From positions 334,291-398,290 of the forward strand of contig CALYLW010000547.1 of assembly GCA_944989445.1 (NCBI GenBank): a DNA stretch of 64,000 bases, in the 5' to 3' direction. The notes under the pieces were generated by a model. That model did not search any database. It was not told the DNA's origin and saw only the letters and a program-made list of their open reading frames with translations. Source of the stretch: Ampullaceana balthica (Eukaryota > Mollusca > Gastropoda > Lymnaeidae). The position numbers and the translations under genes were made by a program. Shown piece by piece: positions 22,110-32,507 of this stretch. Each line of letters starts with the position of its first letter. Within the stretch, counting starts at the first letter, position 1.

Positions 22110-22439
22110 ATCCTTAGCGAAACAGGAATGAAGATCCTTGTTTATGGTTTACATTTTCAGATTATCAGTTTTTCTTTCTTTTTTTCCCTTTTTTTCCTCT
22201 GAATGGTTCATGCACCCCCTGGAACCTGCTCATGCACCCCTTGGGGGTGCATGCACCACTGGTTAGGAACCCCTGGCCTAGCTGCTCATTTATAGAAACT
22301 GCTTTGGCTTCCAATAAAGCAAATGAAATTGCTTGCATCTTCATGAGAGCCTTTGTGCCATGTACTTTGCAGGTGGCTAAGTGCATCTTCGTTGAAATCT
22401 TTCTATTTTGTACATGGTTTGATGACAAATGCCCACTGA

Positions 22440-23193
22440 ACTCATCGAATTACTTTTTGAAGAAAAAACACGCAAGATTTTCAAAAGGCACCTTTTAACA
22501 TTTGCGAGTATACAAGCCACGGTGAGTAGTCTGATAATCATGCATATCTAAAAAATAAAAACTCTGTTTCCCTCCCTGTCAGCTCTAAAATCATAATTTT
22601 TATCAGGGTCCAACAATCACGAATCAGCTGCGATTTCAACTTATTTGAAAGGTCGTGTGTCCAGAGGTACCTTCAAATATCCAATTTATGATATGAATAA
22701 GTGTCAGCGACAATCAAATTAGGAACAGTTGCTTCAGTTGTGTCTGGCTGTTGAACTTGTACTGTTGTCATCAATGCCAATGATAAGTCAGATGCTGCAG
22801 CCCCCCCTAAAACTTCTAATAATCTGCATTTCGGAATCCCGCAATTGGTTTACTTTTCGTGTTGTTTTGTTGTTGTTTTTTGAGCCTACAAAAAAAATTC
22901 TGATATCCATCCTTGGTAATCCTGCAGTTTCTACACGTATATTATTTCACAGCAAAATTCAATTTTCTCGTGAGAAGTTAAGTTTTTTATTTATTAAATG
23001 CATTAATATACCTTGTATTTCAGCTATTACAGCACTAATTTGTAAGTTTTATTAATTTATAAGGCTTTTTTCGGACCTTATGCTATACTTAACTTGAATT
23101 TAATAGAAAATTGAACCTGTATGGCATTGTCAGTAAAATTTAAAAAACAAAATGTCCCCCCCCCCTTGGAAAAATTCCTAGCGACGCCCATGG
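22440..23193 (-). other. 5' part of the outer hAT element
   Basis: The stretch upstream of the visible transposase blocks probably holds the remains of its N-terminal coding region and 5' UTR. I see no intact zinc-finger motif. A poly-C run next to the terminus (about 23155-23166) mirrors the poly-G run at the other end. Confidence 0.5.
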
Positions 23194-23201
23194 TTCAAGG
23201 C

Positions 23202-23751
23202 AATGTTAGTTTAAGTGATATAGCTGGACACACTACATGGTCGGACACACACACTATCAAAGCGCATAATGCAAAAATTGCATATCTCACGTTTTTATAC
23301 AATATGTTGCTGAACCCTCAGCAACACATACAAAGCCGTGGGAAGGACACAATTGTCGGCAGAATTAATGGCATGTGTGCCTTGTCAGGGATGATCAGTT
23401 TCAACTGCCTCTAGGAACCCTCCCCCCCCCCACCCGTCAGGGCAGATCAATAAGTAGGTCAGACCAGCGACCAGACTGAGTGACAGAAGGCGGTCTTAGT
23501 AAGGGAAGATCTGGTCACATCTTGGGGGTGGGGCCGGTCTAGAGTGGTCCACATCAAACACTCGGACGATGGCAGTGCTAGTCGAGAGTTCTGAATGTAA
23601 GATAGAACAACGCCATACCAACATGAGCACCATAGCAATCATAGAATTGGCATGCGAAGAGGTCGATGCGACGATAAGCACACGCAGGTTAAATTCAAGA
23701 CAATCTCATACTTCTAGTCCAAATATTAAAATATATAGGACAAACCAGGGG
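23202..23751. other. Unassigned flank before a large minisatellite
   Basis: No gene was recognised. The + frame starting at 23569 runs from here into the adjacent array for 329 codons. Its first 60 codons resemble nothing I know and its remainder is repeat. Confidence 0.45.
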
Positions 23752-24535
23752 AAATATGTCATCATGGTGGGGAGATCTTCCACCACACAGGGGATATCTG
23801 CCACCAGACGGGGGATATCTGCCACCAGGCGGGATATATGTCATCATGGTGGGGAGATCTTCCACCACACAGGGGATATCTGCCACCAGACGGGGGATAT
23901 CTGCCACCACACAGGGGATATCTGCCACCAGACGGGATATATGTCATCATGGTGGGGAGATCTTCCACCACACAGGGGATATCTGCCACCAGACGGGATA
24001 TATTTCATCATGGTGGGGAGATCTTCAACCACACAGGGGATATCTGCCACCACACAGGGGATATCTGCCACCAGACGGGATATATGTCATCACGATGGGG
24101 AGATCTTCCACCACACAGGGGATATCTGCCACCACACAGGGGATATCTGCCACCAGACGGGATATATGTCATCACGATGGGGAGATCTTCCACCACACAG
24201 GGGATATCTGCCACCACACAGGGGATATCTGCCACCAGACGGGATATATGTCATCATGGTGGGGAGATCTTCCACCACACAGGGGATATCTGCCACCAGA
24301 CGGGATATATGTCATCATGGTGGGAAGATCTTCCACCACACAGGGGATACCCCCACCAGACGGGATATATGTCCTCATGGTGGGGAGATCTTCCACCACA
24401 CAGGGGATATCTGCCACCAGAAGGGGAATATCTGCCACCAGACAGGGGATATCTGCCACCAGACAGGGGATATCTGCCACCAGACAGGGGATATCTGCCA
24501 CTGGACAGGGTATATATGCCACCAGACAGAGGATA
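23752..24535. repeat. Two-level minisatellite (20-bp and 62/82-bp units)
   Basis: Two modules alternate. One is 20 bp (ggatatctgccaccacacag or ...agacgg) and the other is about 62 bp with atatatgtcatcatggtggg and gagatcttccaccacac. The larger cycle is about 62, 82 or 102 bp according to how many 20-bp modules follow. Near the right end only 20-bp modules remain. The gtggggagatcttccac part is an imperfect palindrome. All three + frames stay open over most of the array. Confidence 0.95.
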
Positions 24536-25334
24536 ATGCCTGTGAAGAGCGTAGCTGACCAAAGAGTGAATAGACAGAAAAGTTCATAAGATAGGAAGGG
24601 CAGGAGTCGGAAAAGAAGTTATAACCTCCGCCCTCAAAATCAACTAGAGCATTTGAGTGGTTACAACATGAGATGACAAGTGTCCTGTAGACTGTAGCAG
24701 TGATAACCATAACAAAACTTACAATAACATAACAAAATAAGTCTATGCCCCCAACTTCACCAACCAGGGTCGGCTAGTTTCATCGGGCTCCATTACGTAA
24801 ATTTCACAATTTATTGGACCATAGGATTAGTGCGTGAGTCCCCGATCTCTGAGCCACACACACAGAAACAAGTCTCTTGGTACACAAGTCAGACATTTAA
24901 ATAATGAAAATAGGGAGGGACAGTGAGGGTCCCCTCAACTTCACTGACACCAAACATTTTTATTTTACTTTTTTGAAGGAATTGTTGTACGTTCAGTAAC
25001 CAACTATATTTATTTCTATACATCCGCAACGAGCGATCCCAGCAAACGTCAATCCTTATTGAACAAGTTCAAGTAACTTACCCATGGTTTCTAATTAATA
25101 CTAATACTTTAAATAACAGTAATATAGAACATGTAAATATAGACGTGTTAGCTTAACAGAACAAAGATGCTCTTTAATTAAAGTTTTCAAGTTACAATTA
25201 AAATATTATTAAAATTAATCTTATAATTCATAATTAGATATTTTTTTAGAAAATTGGCTAATCTTCCTTCAAGTGTCATTTTGTTCTCCCTTGAATATTC
25301 TTTCTTTAAACTTTCTTTTTAACTTACTTTTGTT
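24536..25334. other. Unassigned AT-rich stretch
   Basis: I see no gene, transposon end or tandem repeat in it. Confidence 0.5.
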
Positions 25335-25695
25335 CAATGACACGCGCTGGTTGACTACACCAAAGCGTGTCAATGACACGCGCTGGTTGACTACACCAAA
25401 GCGTGTCAATGACACGCGCTGGTTGACTACACCAAAGAGTGTTCAATGACACGCGCTGGTTGACTACACCAAAGCGTGTCAATGACACGCGCTGGTTGAC
25501 TACACCAAAGAGTGTTCAATGACACGCGCTGGTTGACTACACCAAAGAGTGTCAATGACACGCGCTGGTTGACTACACCAAAGAGTGTTCAATGACACGC
25601 GCTGGTTGACTACACCAAAGAGTGTCAATGACACGCGCTGGTTGACTACACCAAAGAGTGTCAATGACACTCGCTGGTTGACTACACCAAAGAGT
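25335..25695. repeat. 36 to 37-bp minisatellite, 10 copies
   Basis: Units contain caatgacacgcgctggttga and ctacaccaaagagtgt. An extra T in some copies gives 37 bp, and a cg/ag variant (aaagcgtgt or aaagagtgt) divides the left and right parts. Confidence 0.95.
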
Positions 25696-26088
25696 GAGTT
25701 GCACTGATTTATTTGTATGTCAATTTCCGTGGTGTTAATGTCGAGTATTTGGTGAGCCATCACTTCCGGCCCATAGTTGGCTAACGAGTCTTTCAGTACA
25801 CATCCCTCACTCTATGATGATACTCGCTGACATTTACCGGCATGGGAGCGAATCTGAGGAAATGTGCGGAAATGCATTTCAGGGGGAGGGGGGCATTAGA
25901 AGGTCATCAGATAGGAGAAACCAGAGGGGGTGACCTTTGGCGGGGACAAAGGCCAAACAAGATTGAGTAACTGGAACAACAGCTGATGTCTACGGCAAGC
26001 TGGCTTGCAACGAGATAAGAGACATCCAGACGTGGGTACATTAACTCTGTAGAACAAGTCCACTCTTGGGGATCACGCCCTACAGTCC
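25696..26088. other. Unassigned spacer between two minisatellites
   Basis: Nothing recognised. Confidence 0.5.
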
Positions 26089-26720
26089 ATGAGATGCCTT
26101 CTTCCACTGGTGGCCACAGTAGACTGAGATGATGAGATGCCTTCTTCCACTGGTGGCCACAATAGACTGAGATGATGAGATGCCTTCTTCCACTGGTGGC
26201 CAAAGTAGACTGAGATAATGAGATGCCTTCTTCCATTGGTGGCCACAGTAGACTGAGATACTGAGATGATGAGATGCCTTCTTCCACTAGTGGCCACAAT
26301 AGACTGAGATGATGAGATGCCTTCTTCCACTGGTGGCCACAGTAGACTGAGATGATGACATGCCTTCTTCCACTGGTGGCCACAATAGACTTAGATGATG
26401 AGATGCCTTCTTCCACTGGTGACCACAATAGACTGAGATGATGAGATGCCTTCTTCCACTGGTGACCACAATAGACTGAGATGATGAGATGCCTTCTTCC
26501 ACTGGTGACCACAATAGACTGAGATGATGAGATGCCTTCTTCCACTGGTGACCACAATAGACTGAGATGATCATATGCCTTCTTCCAATGGTGGCCACAA
26601 TAGACTGAGATGATGATATATCAGATGACTTCTTCCACTGGTGGCCAACAGACCACAGTAGACTGAGATGATGATATATCAGATGCCTTTTTCCACTGGT
26701 GGCCACAATAGACTAAGATG
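26089..26720. repeat. 43-bp minisatellite, about 14 copies
   Basis: Unit of 43 bp with gatgagatgccttcttccac and tggtggccacaatagactga. Some copies have extra insertions (for example gatactgagat near 26258 and gatatatcagat near 26616 and 26674). Variants ggtgacc and ggtggcc occur in runs. Confidence 0.95.
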
Positions 26721-26933
26721 ACATCAATAGACCGAGTGAGGATATCCCGACACAGCTTCAGTTTGGACATGTCATTTATTAGATGACAACTTTAAAGCTT
26801 GTTCTCACCCAATTGTCATCTAGCATGTCCACCACCACATCAGCAAATAGTGATGTTACAATGTTGTTTCAATGCTATATCCCTAGACAGGAGCTACTAG
26901 CCACGAGTTATAAGGGACATCTCTTGTAGTTTA

Positions 26934-28424
26934 GGGGCCATCCATATATTACCTACCCACAAAATTCGTATTTTTACCCGGTTGCATCCCGTACATTTTC
27001 CGGACCCCCCCCCCATGCGCACGTACAAATTCGCTCACCCCCCCCCCGGTTTAAAAAAAAATTTAAGCCGGAGTCAGAAAGAAGACATTGGTTTTACTCT
27101 TTGAAGCCGTCCATAAATGACGTCACACACCTAAAAAGGGGGAGGGGGCGAAGGTCACGCATTTGTGACGAGGGCGAGGGGGTGTTTAAGAAATGTGACG
27201 TCACATGAAAATGCGCACTAAAATATTTGAAAATGCGGCTTCTTTTTTTTTGTGTTAAAGCTTTGGGGCCGTCCATTAATGACGTTCCGCGATTATAGAC
27301 GATTTTTCACACGTCACGTGTCATCACTAAAAGTTAGACTCCCCTCTTTTCCAATATTACGTCATAAAAATGCCTCCACCCCCCCCCCAAAAAAAAATCA
27401 TTTTTTTGTCATTTAAATTTAAGTATATATTTAGTGTAAGGCTGGACTTTAATATCGTAACACGCGCGAAGCCCATGTAAAACGTCATTAAATAAATTGT
27501 AAACAAACAAATATTTAAGTACAACTTTTATTTTAAGTTACACGTTTTGATGTGACGTGACTTTTTTTAAACTACCCCTCGTCACAAATGGTCGACCCCC
27601 CTCCCCTCTCTAGGTGCGTAACGTCATTTACTGACGGCCCCAAGAAGGGCAGATTTTTCACACACCCCTCCCCCCTCGTCACGCGTCGTCACAAAAACTT
27701 AGACCACCCCCTCCAATTTGACGTGACAAAGCTTTTCGGATCCCCCCCCCCGCCATAAAAGCTGTACTTTCTATTTGTTTAAAATCACTTTTTTGTCATT
27801 TAAGTATTTAATTAGTGTAGGCTGGCATTCTAATATTGTAACACGTGTGAAGTCATGTTAAACACCATGTAACAAATCAAATATTTAAGTGGAACTTTTA
27901 TTTAAAGTTGCGAGTTTTGATGTGACGTCACATTTCTCTAACACCCCCTCCCCCACATCACACATCGTCACAAATATGTAGACACCCCCCCACCCCCTTT
28001 TCCACTAGGTGCGTGAAATCCCCGTCCCGTTGTGTGTTTACAACGGCTAAGGCATCGGTGGGCGAAAGAGAAACTTCATCTAATTTCAAGAAATGGACAG
28101 ATAAATCTGACGGATATATTTTAATAATGTGTAAATGTTTGGTCTGAATCAAATGTTAATTACTTCCAAGTAATTAAAAATTAAAGATTTCGTTTACAAT
28201 CAATTATAAAACATTATTGCATATCAGTATTGACTCAGTCGGTCTCGAATGACGTTTGCAGTCAGAGCGGTTTACTTTTCTATGCTTAGTATTATGCAAC
28301 TTAAATTTGGTGTGCGTACCTACACATTCAGTCGAGCCCCCTCCCCCCGTACGCATGCATACGCAAAATGCCGTAAATTTAAGACCCCCCCCCCTCCTTG
28401 CGTATGTAATATATGGATTGCCCC
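26934..28424. mobile_element. Nested or compound Harbinger-like MITE cluster
   Basis: The outer ends ggggccatccatatattac and the inverted gtaatatatggattgcccc are flanked by TTA on both sides (26931-26933 and 28425-28427), the Harbinger TSD type. Inside, further ends of the same general family appear near 27105 (gccgtccataaatgacgtca), 27266 (ggggccgtccattaatgacg) and, inverted, near 27632 (cgtcatttactgacggcccc). The interior contains several blocks of ctcccccctcgtcac plus acgtgacaaag, and a duplicated segment with ttttgtcatttaa and aacttttattt (about 27405-27590 and 27790-27940). I read this as repeated insertion of related MITEs into one another. Confidence 0.68.
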
Positions 28425-28427
28425 TTA

Positions 28428-29470
28428 GAGGCCATTAAACTCATACATGTGTTTTAATATAAAATATTCTTCCTCTACTATAACTGTTGATTTGTGACGT
28501 CATGTCAGGACTACACATACCCTTTCTCTAAAAGTCTCATTGCAATCTTACCCATAATTTGTACCTAACTGGAATTAGTGTTTAGACTGTAATTTATTCA
28601 TTGAATACAGGACTAACATTTTATTGATTACTGAGTTTGCAAGTCAACACCTTTAAAGAATATTCAAGTAGCAGCAGTTTGATAATAAAAAAATATTTTG
28701 TAAGTAAATTTTTTTAAGGGATTAAAAAATTCAACTCAAATAAATTGCATATAATTATTATATAATTATTATATAATATATATTTTAAATTGTATAAAAT
28801 ATAATATAATATATCTTTTATAACAGATAATATAATTTGTATTTATAATATAATTGTTATTTTTTATATATAATATAATATGTGTTTATGATATATTCAT
28901 AATCTACAATATATTTTATATTTTTATATACATAATATATAATTCTATTTATATAATCATGTCCGTCCTAAAATGAGGTTAATTTCAAAAGTACACTCTT
29001 AATTTTTCTTCATCAACGTCTAGTATAAGACTACCTCCTATATATTATATCATGTAGATAAGTAGGTTTTAAAATATCGGAGTGATATGGGTCCTAGATA
29101 TCCCTATTCAAAATATAACCTCTTCATGAACCTCACTCTCCACATAATACCCAGATGTTTGTTTTTACAGTCAGCTCATAAACCATTGTATTTTATAATA
29201 CTGTAGTATATTTAAAGCAATGACTATGGTCCATGGTTATTAAATAAACAACCTCACAAAATTAAATAGTAGTAAATAAGTGTAAAGCCTAATGCCAACG
29301 TCCAAACCTACTGTTAAGTTACATTTTTTAAAATATTTTTTCCTACCAATGGTAAAACAAGATTTTCAAGAAATGTGATAAATTATAACTTTTCTCCACC
29401 TATCGCATGGAACAGGAAATAATTGAAAATTGAATGTGTCAATCACACACACCTAAAATCTCCTTAAAAT
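28428..29470. other. AT-rich stretch with a TATA-type tract
   Basis: At about 28741-28960 the sequence is almost only A and T, with many ataatataatatat-type palindromes and no fixed unit. The flanks show no gene. Confidence 0.6.
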
Positions 29471-29718
29471 GCAAAAATTAGGTCTGTTAACGATTAATTT
29501 AAATTTAATCGTTAACTTTTGAAAAATTAACGATTAATCGTTAATTTCGATTAAAGCAAAAATTGAAATTTATGGTGTCATAACTAACATTTATTAAACG
29601 TACATGTCAAAAATCAAAATAACACTGGAATGTCTACTTTATATGAAATCTTTTTACAAACGCAAACAGACAAGTGTATTGACATTATTTAGTTCAAGTG
29701 ATGAGCGGGTCTTATTGA

Positions 29719-30955
29719 TAGGGGTCTACCGATATATCGGCTGACCGATATATCGGCACCGATATCTGGATATCGGCAATATCGGTATTGGTAGCATATA
29801 AAGGTCCCGATATTGACGTCACCGATATTTCATAATAAGTGACATTTTGACCCAAAAAAAAACGGAAACAAAAAAACTATCATTTAGATTTACAATATCT
29901 CGACAAATTAATATATCGACCCCTATACCGGTATTGAAATAGTCAAAAGAGTCCTAGTATTAATATGTGCAGCCACGATACAGTGTGCCATGTGCTTTGA
30001 TATTGTTTAGGTATCTGCCGCTCGTATACTCAGAAATACTGTGTAAATAGTGCCTATGCCAAGTATACTGTAATTGCTCTAATAAATGTATAACATGTAA
30101 ACATTATGTTCACGTAATTGCTCTAATAGCAAAGATGCACGCAGAATCGCAGATGTCTAAAACATTTCGTTTCGTATGGAATAACAAAATGTACCGTGTG
30201 AAGACTTGTCATTGGCAACCATTCAACCTTCAACCTCATTTTCTCTCTATTACTATTACTTTGTTCTCATTGTTTCATTCATAAAAGGTGGACGTGTGCA
30301 AAAGCCATTAAACTATTGGTTAGAATTAATAATTATGAGTCAAGGTTGAAGTTTCAAAAGAACTTCCTAATTTTGCTTGTACATTTTTATAAAGAACGGT
30401 TCGTTTTGTTATGAGTTCTATGTAGGTCATGATCTGGAACTTGTAAACACATCGGAAACTTCGTTTCGGGAAGAAAAAAATCTGTAATATCAGCAAAACT
30501 GGATATCGGTTGACCCCTTAATTATAAAATATAAATAATTACGAGTGATAAATTTAAGAATGACGTCATCAAATATGACAGCTGTTATTTTTGTCCTAAC
30601 AAATACTCATATCGGCACTCATATCGGAAAAAATATCGGTAATATCGACAAAAATGCTTATCGGTAGACCCCTAATATAAAATATAAATAATTAGGAGAG
30701 ATAAATTTAAGAATGATATCATCAAATAAGACCGCTGGTTTTTGTCCTAACAAATATTCATATCGGAAAAAAATATCGGTAATATCGGCAGTCCCCTAAT
30801 ATAAAAGATAAATAATTACGTGTGATAAATTTAAGAATGACGTCACCAAATATTACCGCTGGTTTTTGTCCTAATAAATACTCATATCTGCAAAAAAAAT
30901 ATCGGTAATATCGGTATCGGCAATATCCGCAAAAAGACATATCGGTAGACCCCTA
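29719..30955. mobile_element. hAT-like element with triplicated right end, nested
   Basis: The ends taggggtctaccgatatatc and the inverted atatcggtagaccccta lie between perfect 8-bp TSDs cttattga (29711-29718 and 30956-30963). The interior near the left end is full of gatatcgg and atatcggc palindromes. No transposase is visible. Confidence 0.92.
30510..30955. repeat. Tandem triplication of a transposon right end
   Basis: A segment with ataaataattacg, gataaatttaagaatgacgt, ggtttttgtccta and atatcggtaatatcgg is repeated three times (marker ataaataatt at 30531, 30684 and 30808). Each copy ends with a form of the terminal sequence: tcggtagacccctaat near 30661, ggcagtcccctaat near 30787, and the real end at 30955. 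Confidence 0.85.
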
Positions 30956-31047
30956 CTTATTGACAATATAACCAGCCGAGCTGAACAATCGCTCACATAG
31001 CATTAGATTGATTAATTTAGTTAATTTCCGCAGCCCCTAGCAAAAAT

Positions 31048-31877
31048 CCATCAAATCATTCTTACTCCTTATTTCAATTTCAAAAGCGATATCAATAATA
31101 GAATACTTAGTATGTAATGCTATTTATGAAAGTAGGATGTGATGTCACCACCACTTGCATTCAGCTCTTTTTCGTGATACTGTCAATTTAGCGGGGGGTG
31201 GGGGAGATTTTTTAAAAATCGTTCAAAGAAGAAAATAGTGGTCATTAATAGTCAACTTTATGTATTAAGACGGTATATTATCATATAAACACAGTTAATC
31301 GTCTGGTATCTTTCATCTTGTAATATAAATAGCAACACTCACAGCTTTGACCGTTATTCACATTTTGACATCATGGCAAAGCAGTGTGTTAGTTCTCGTA
31401 CTAAGCCTCGGCAACTAAGCAAATTTAAAAAATATCATTCATCAACCGAATTCCTCTAATAGTGATGACGTGTATTCTATTTATATACCGGAATAATCAG
31501 AAGGCGCTTTGATGTTTTCTCTCGTATGCTGCTGTAACACAAGAAAAAATTGAACTCTGGGTAATAAGCTTATACCGACTAATTATAACCTTCCTGATAA
31601 AACAGGACCGGTCCCAATCTCAGGACTTGTTCATTGTTAACAATATTTATAAAAACTGTTCTTTTATTCAATTAATTTAATTTCAAATAATTCTTAACAA
31701 CATTGATAACCGAATACGACAAAAATATGCCATAAGTATTTGGCAAATCCGAATAGTGCTGGATACCCAGATATCCGGCCACCCCCTAATCAAAACTATA
31801 AAAGCAAAAGTCAAAAGGCTGACTGCTTAGTCAGTTTAAAATTTTTATTGCTGTTAGGCTAAGACAATACTAATATA
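31048..31877. other. Unassigned stretch
   Basis: AT-rich, no gene recognised. The short sequence at about 31735-31790 (ttggcaaatccgaatagtgc and ccggccaccccctaat) resembles the interior and end of a hAT MITE and may be a relic. Confidence 0.45.
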
Positions 31878-32507
31878 TCAAATATACATAATTCCCGTTG
31901 TCTGTATGTATGTATGTATGGAATAACGCTGTTAGGTGGCGAAGCGATGGATTTTGTATAAAAATATTATACGACGTCATTGTTTTAGCTTATATTTTAA
32001 TTTTTGAAAAGGGAACGATGTAAAAATAAGATTTGAGGATTTATAATTATTATGAAACTAGACGCCCTGCGGCGTAGCATACGCCGCAGACTTGCTTATG
32101 GAGAGTGCAAAGAAAGTGGAGAAAGAACGGACACAAACTACAGCATGAAGAAATCAAAACAACGCGAGTGAACGTCGTTAATAAACGGGAGGCGGGTAAC
32201 AACCACCTCAGTGTGCATGTCTTTACGTTTACTCGCTATTTTTTATTTATTTCGTCCTGCTTTTTGTGTCTGTACTCTCACCCCCCCCCCTCAACCGTTC
32301 TTTGCACTCAGCTGCACTGTCTATGAATACTATGATGAGCAAGTCTGCGGCGTATGCTACGCTGCGGGTCTCTCCAGAGTTCCTTCTTTTCATTCACTCA
32401 TAGTTGTTTGACCAAACCCACCCCATTTTGACAACTGTGTCTTTCAGGAAGTCTTCACCCGTCACTAAATCATTAGCGGCGTTTTTTTTACGCCGAGGGT
32501 CAGCTAG
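31878..32507 (+). mobile_element. Probable non-autonomous Helitron
   Basis: The 3' end has the hairpin ggcgt-tttttt-acgcc (at about 32478-32494), followed by gagggtcag and CTAG/T at 32507. The proposed 5' end is A/TCAAATATACATAATTC, but it is not proven. A block at about 31960-32045 (acgacgtcattgttttagct, gaaaagggaacgatgtaaaa, gatttgagga) is shared with 6727-6800, so the two elements are one family. Confidence 0.58.
32070..32369. repeat. Inverted repeat pair of about 27 bp within the Helitron
   Basis: gcggcgtagcatacgccgca with gacttgc at 32070-32097 returns in inverted form as gcaagtctgcggcgtatgct plus acgctgc at 32340-32366, with one mismatch. Each arm is itself palindromic (gcggcgtagcatacgccgc). 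It could be the ends of a further MITE, but no TSD is clear. Confidence 0.7.

Larger units (their letters stand above)
19583..22275 (-). mobile_element. hAT (Charlie-like) element, 2.7 kb, nested
   Basis: The left end is cagtggttcctaaccttt and the right end, reverse-complemented, is caggggttcctaaccagtgg. Both continue into catgcacccc. The perfect 8-bp TSD is gcctagct (19575-19582 and 22276-22283). It interrupts the older DUF4371 element within its coding sequence. Inside are a full-length but broken transposase and a 34-bp minisatellite. Confidence 0.95.
18271..22428 (-). pseudogene. DUF4371 (ZMYM1-like) hAT transposase, split by two insertions and shortened
   Basis: Three minus-strand blocks line up as one protein. 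Block 1 (22428-22284) reads KMHLATCKVHGTKALMK. Block 2 (19574-19377) contains LRGKESNSGNFYDLLEFRVE, the DUF4371 signature. Block 3 (19000-18271) contains ILSDETNDISGG with the first catalytic Asp and GQGCDGCSTMGG with the second. The sequence passes from block 1 to block 2 exactly where a hAT element entered, and from block 2 to block 3 exactly where a 358-bp element entered. The part with the third acidic residue and the C-terminal dimerisation domain is absent before the element's end at 18161. There is at least one further frame break near 18590. It is inactive. Confidence 0.85.
18161..23193 (-). mobile_element. DUF4371-type hAT element carrying two nested transposons
   Basis: The ends are atgggcgtag(gg) and the inverted match of cgacgcccat, each followed by a long C- or G-run. 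The direct repeat ttcaaggc occurs at 18153-18160 and 23194-23201 as an 8-bp TSD. Shifting the boundary by one base gives CATGGGCG ends and a 7/8 TSD, so the exact end is uncertain by a base. Subtracting the two inner elements leaves about 2 kb. It encodes a broken transposase on the minus strand. Confidence 0.85.
29479..31039. mobile_element. hAT MITE with another transposon inside
   Basis: The ends are taggtctgttaacgattaat and, reverse-complemented from the right, taggggctgcggaaattaac. The TSD gcaaaaat is perfect (29471-29478 and 31040-31047). Without the nested element it would be only about 316 bp. It belongs to the same family as 34790-35177 (tagggctg ends followed by cgattaat repeats). 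Confidence 0.88.

Noticed and set aside
23569..24558. A 329-codon open frame on the + strand, the longest in the window
   Set aside because: From codon about 62 on it is a translation of the two-level minisatellite. Overlapping long frames exist in the other phases and the first part resembles no protein I know.
25907..26557. 216-codon minus-strand repeat protein
   Set aside because: It is a translation of the 43-bp minisatellite with no flanking gene signals.
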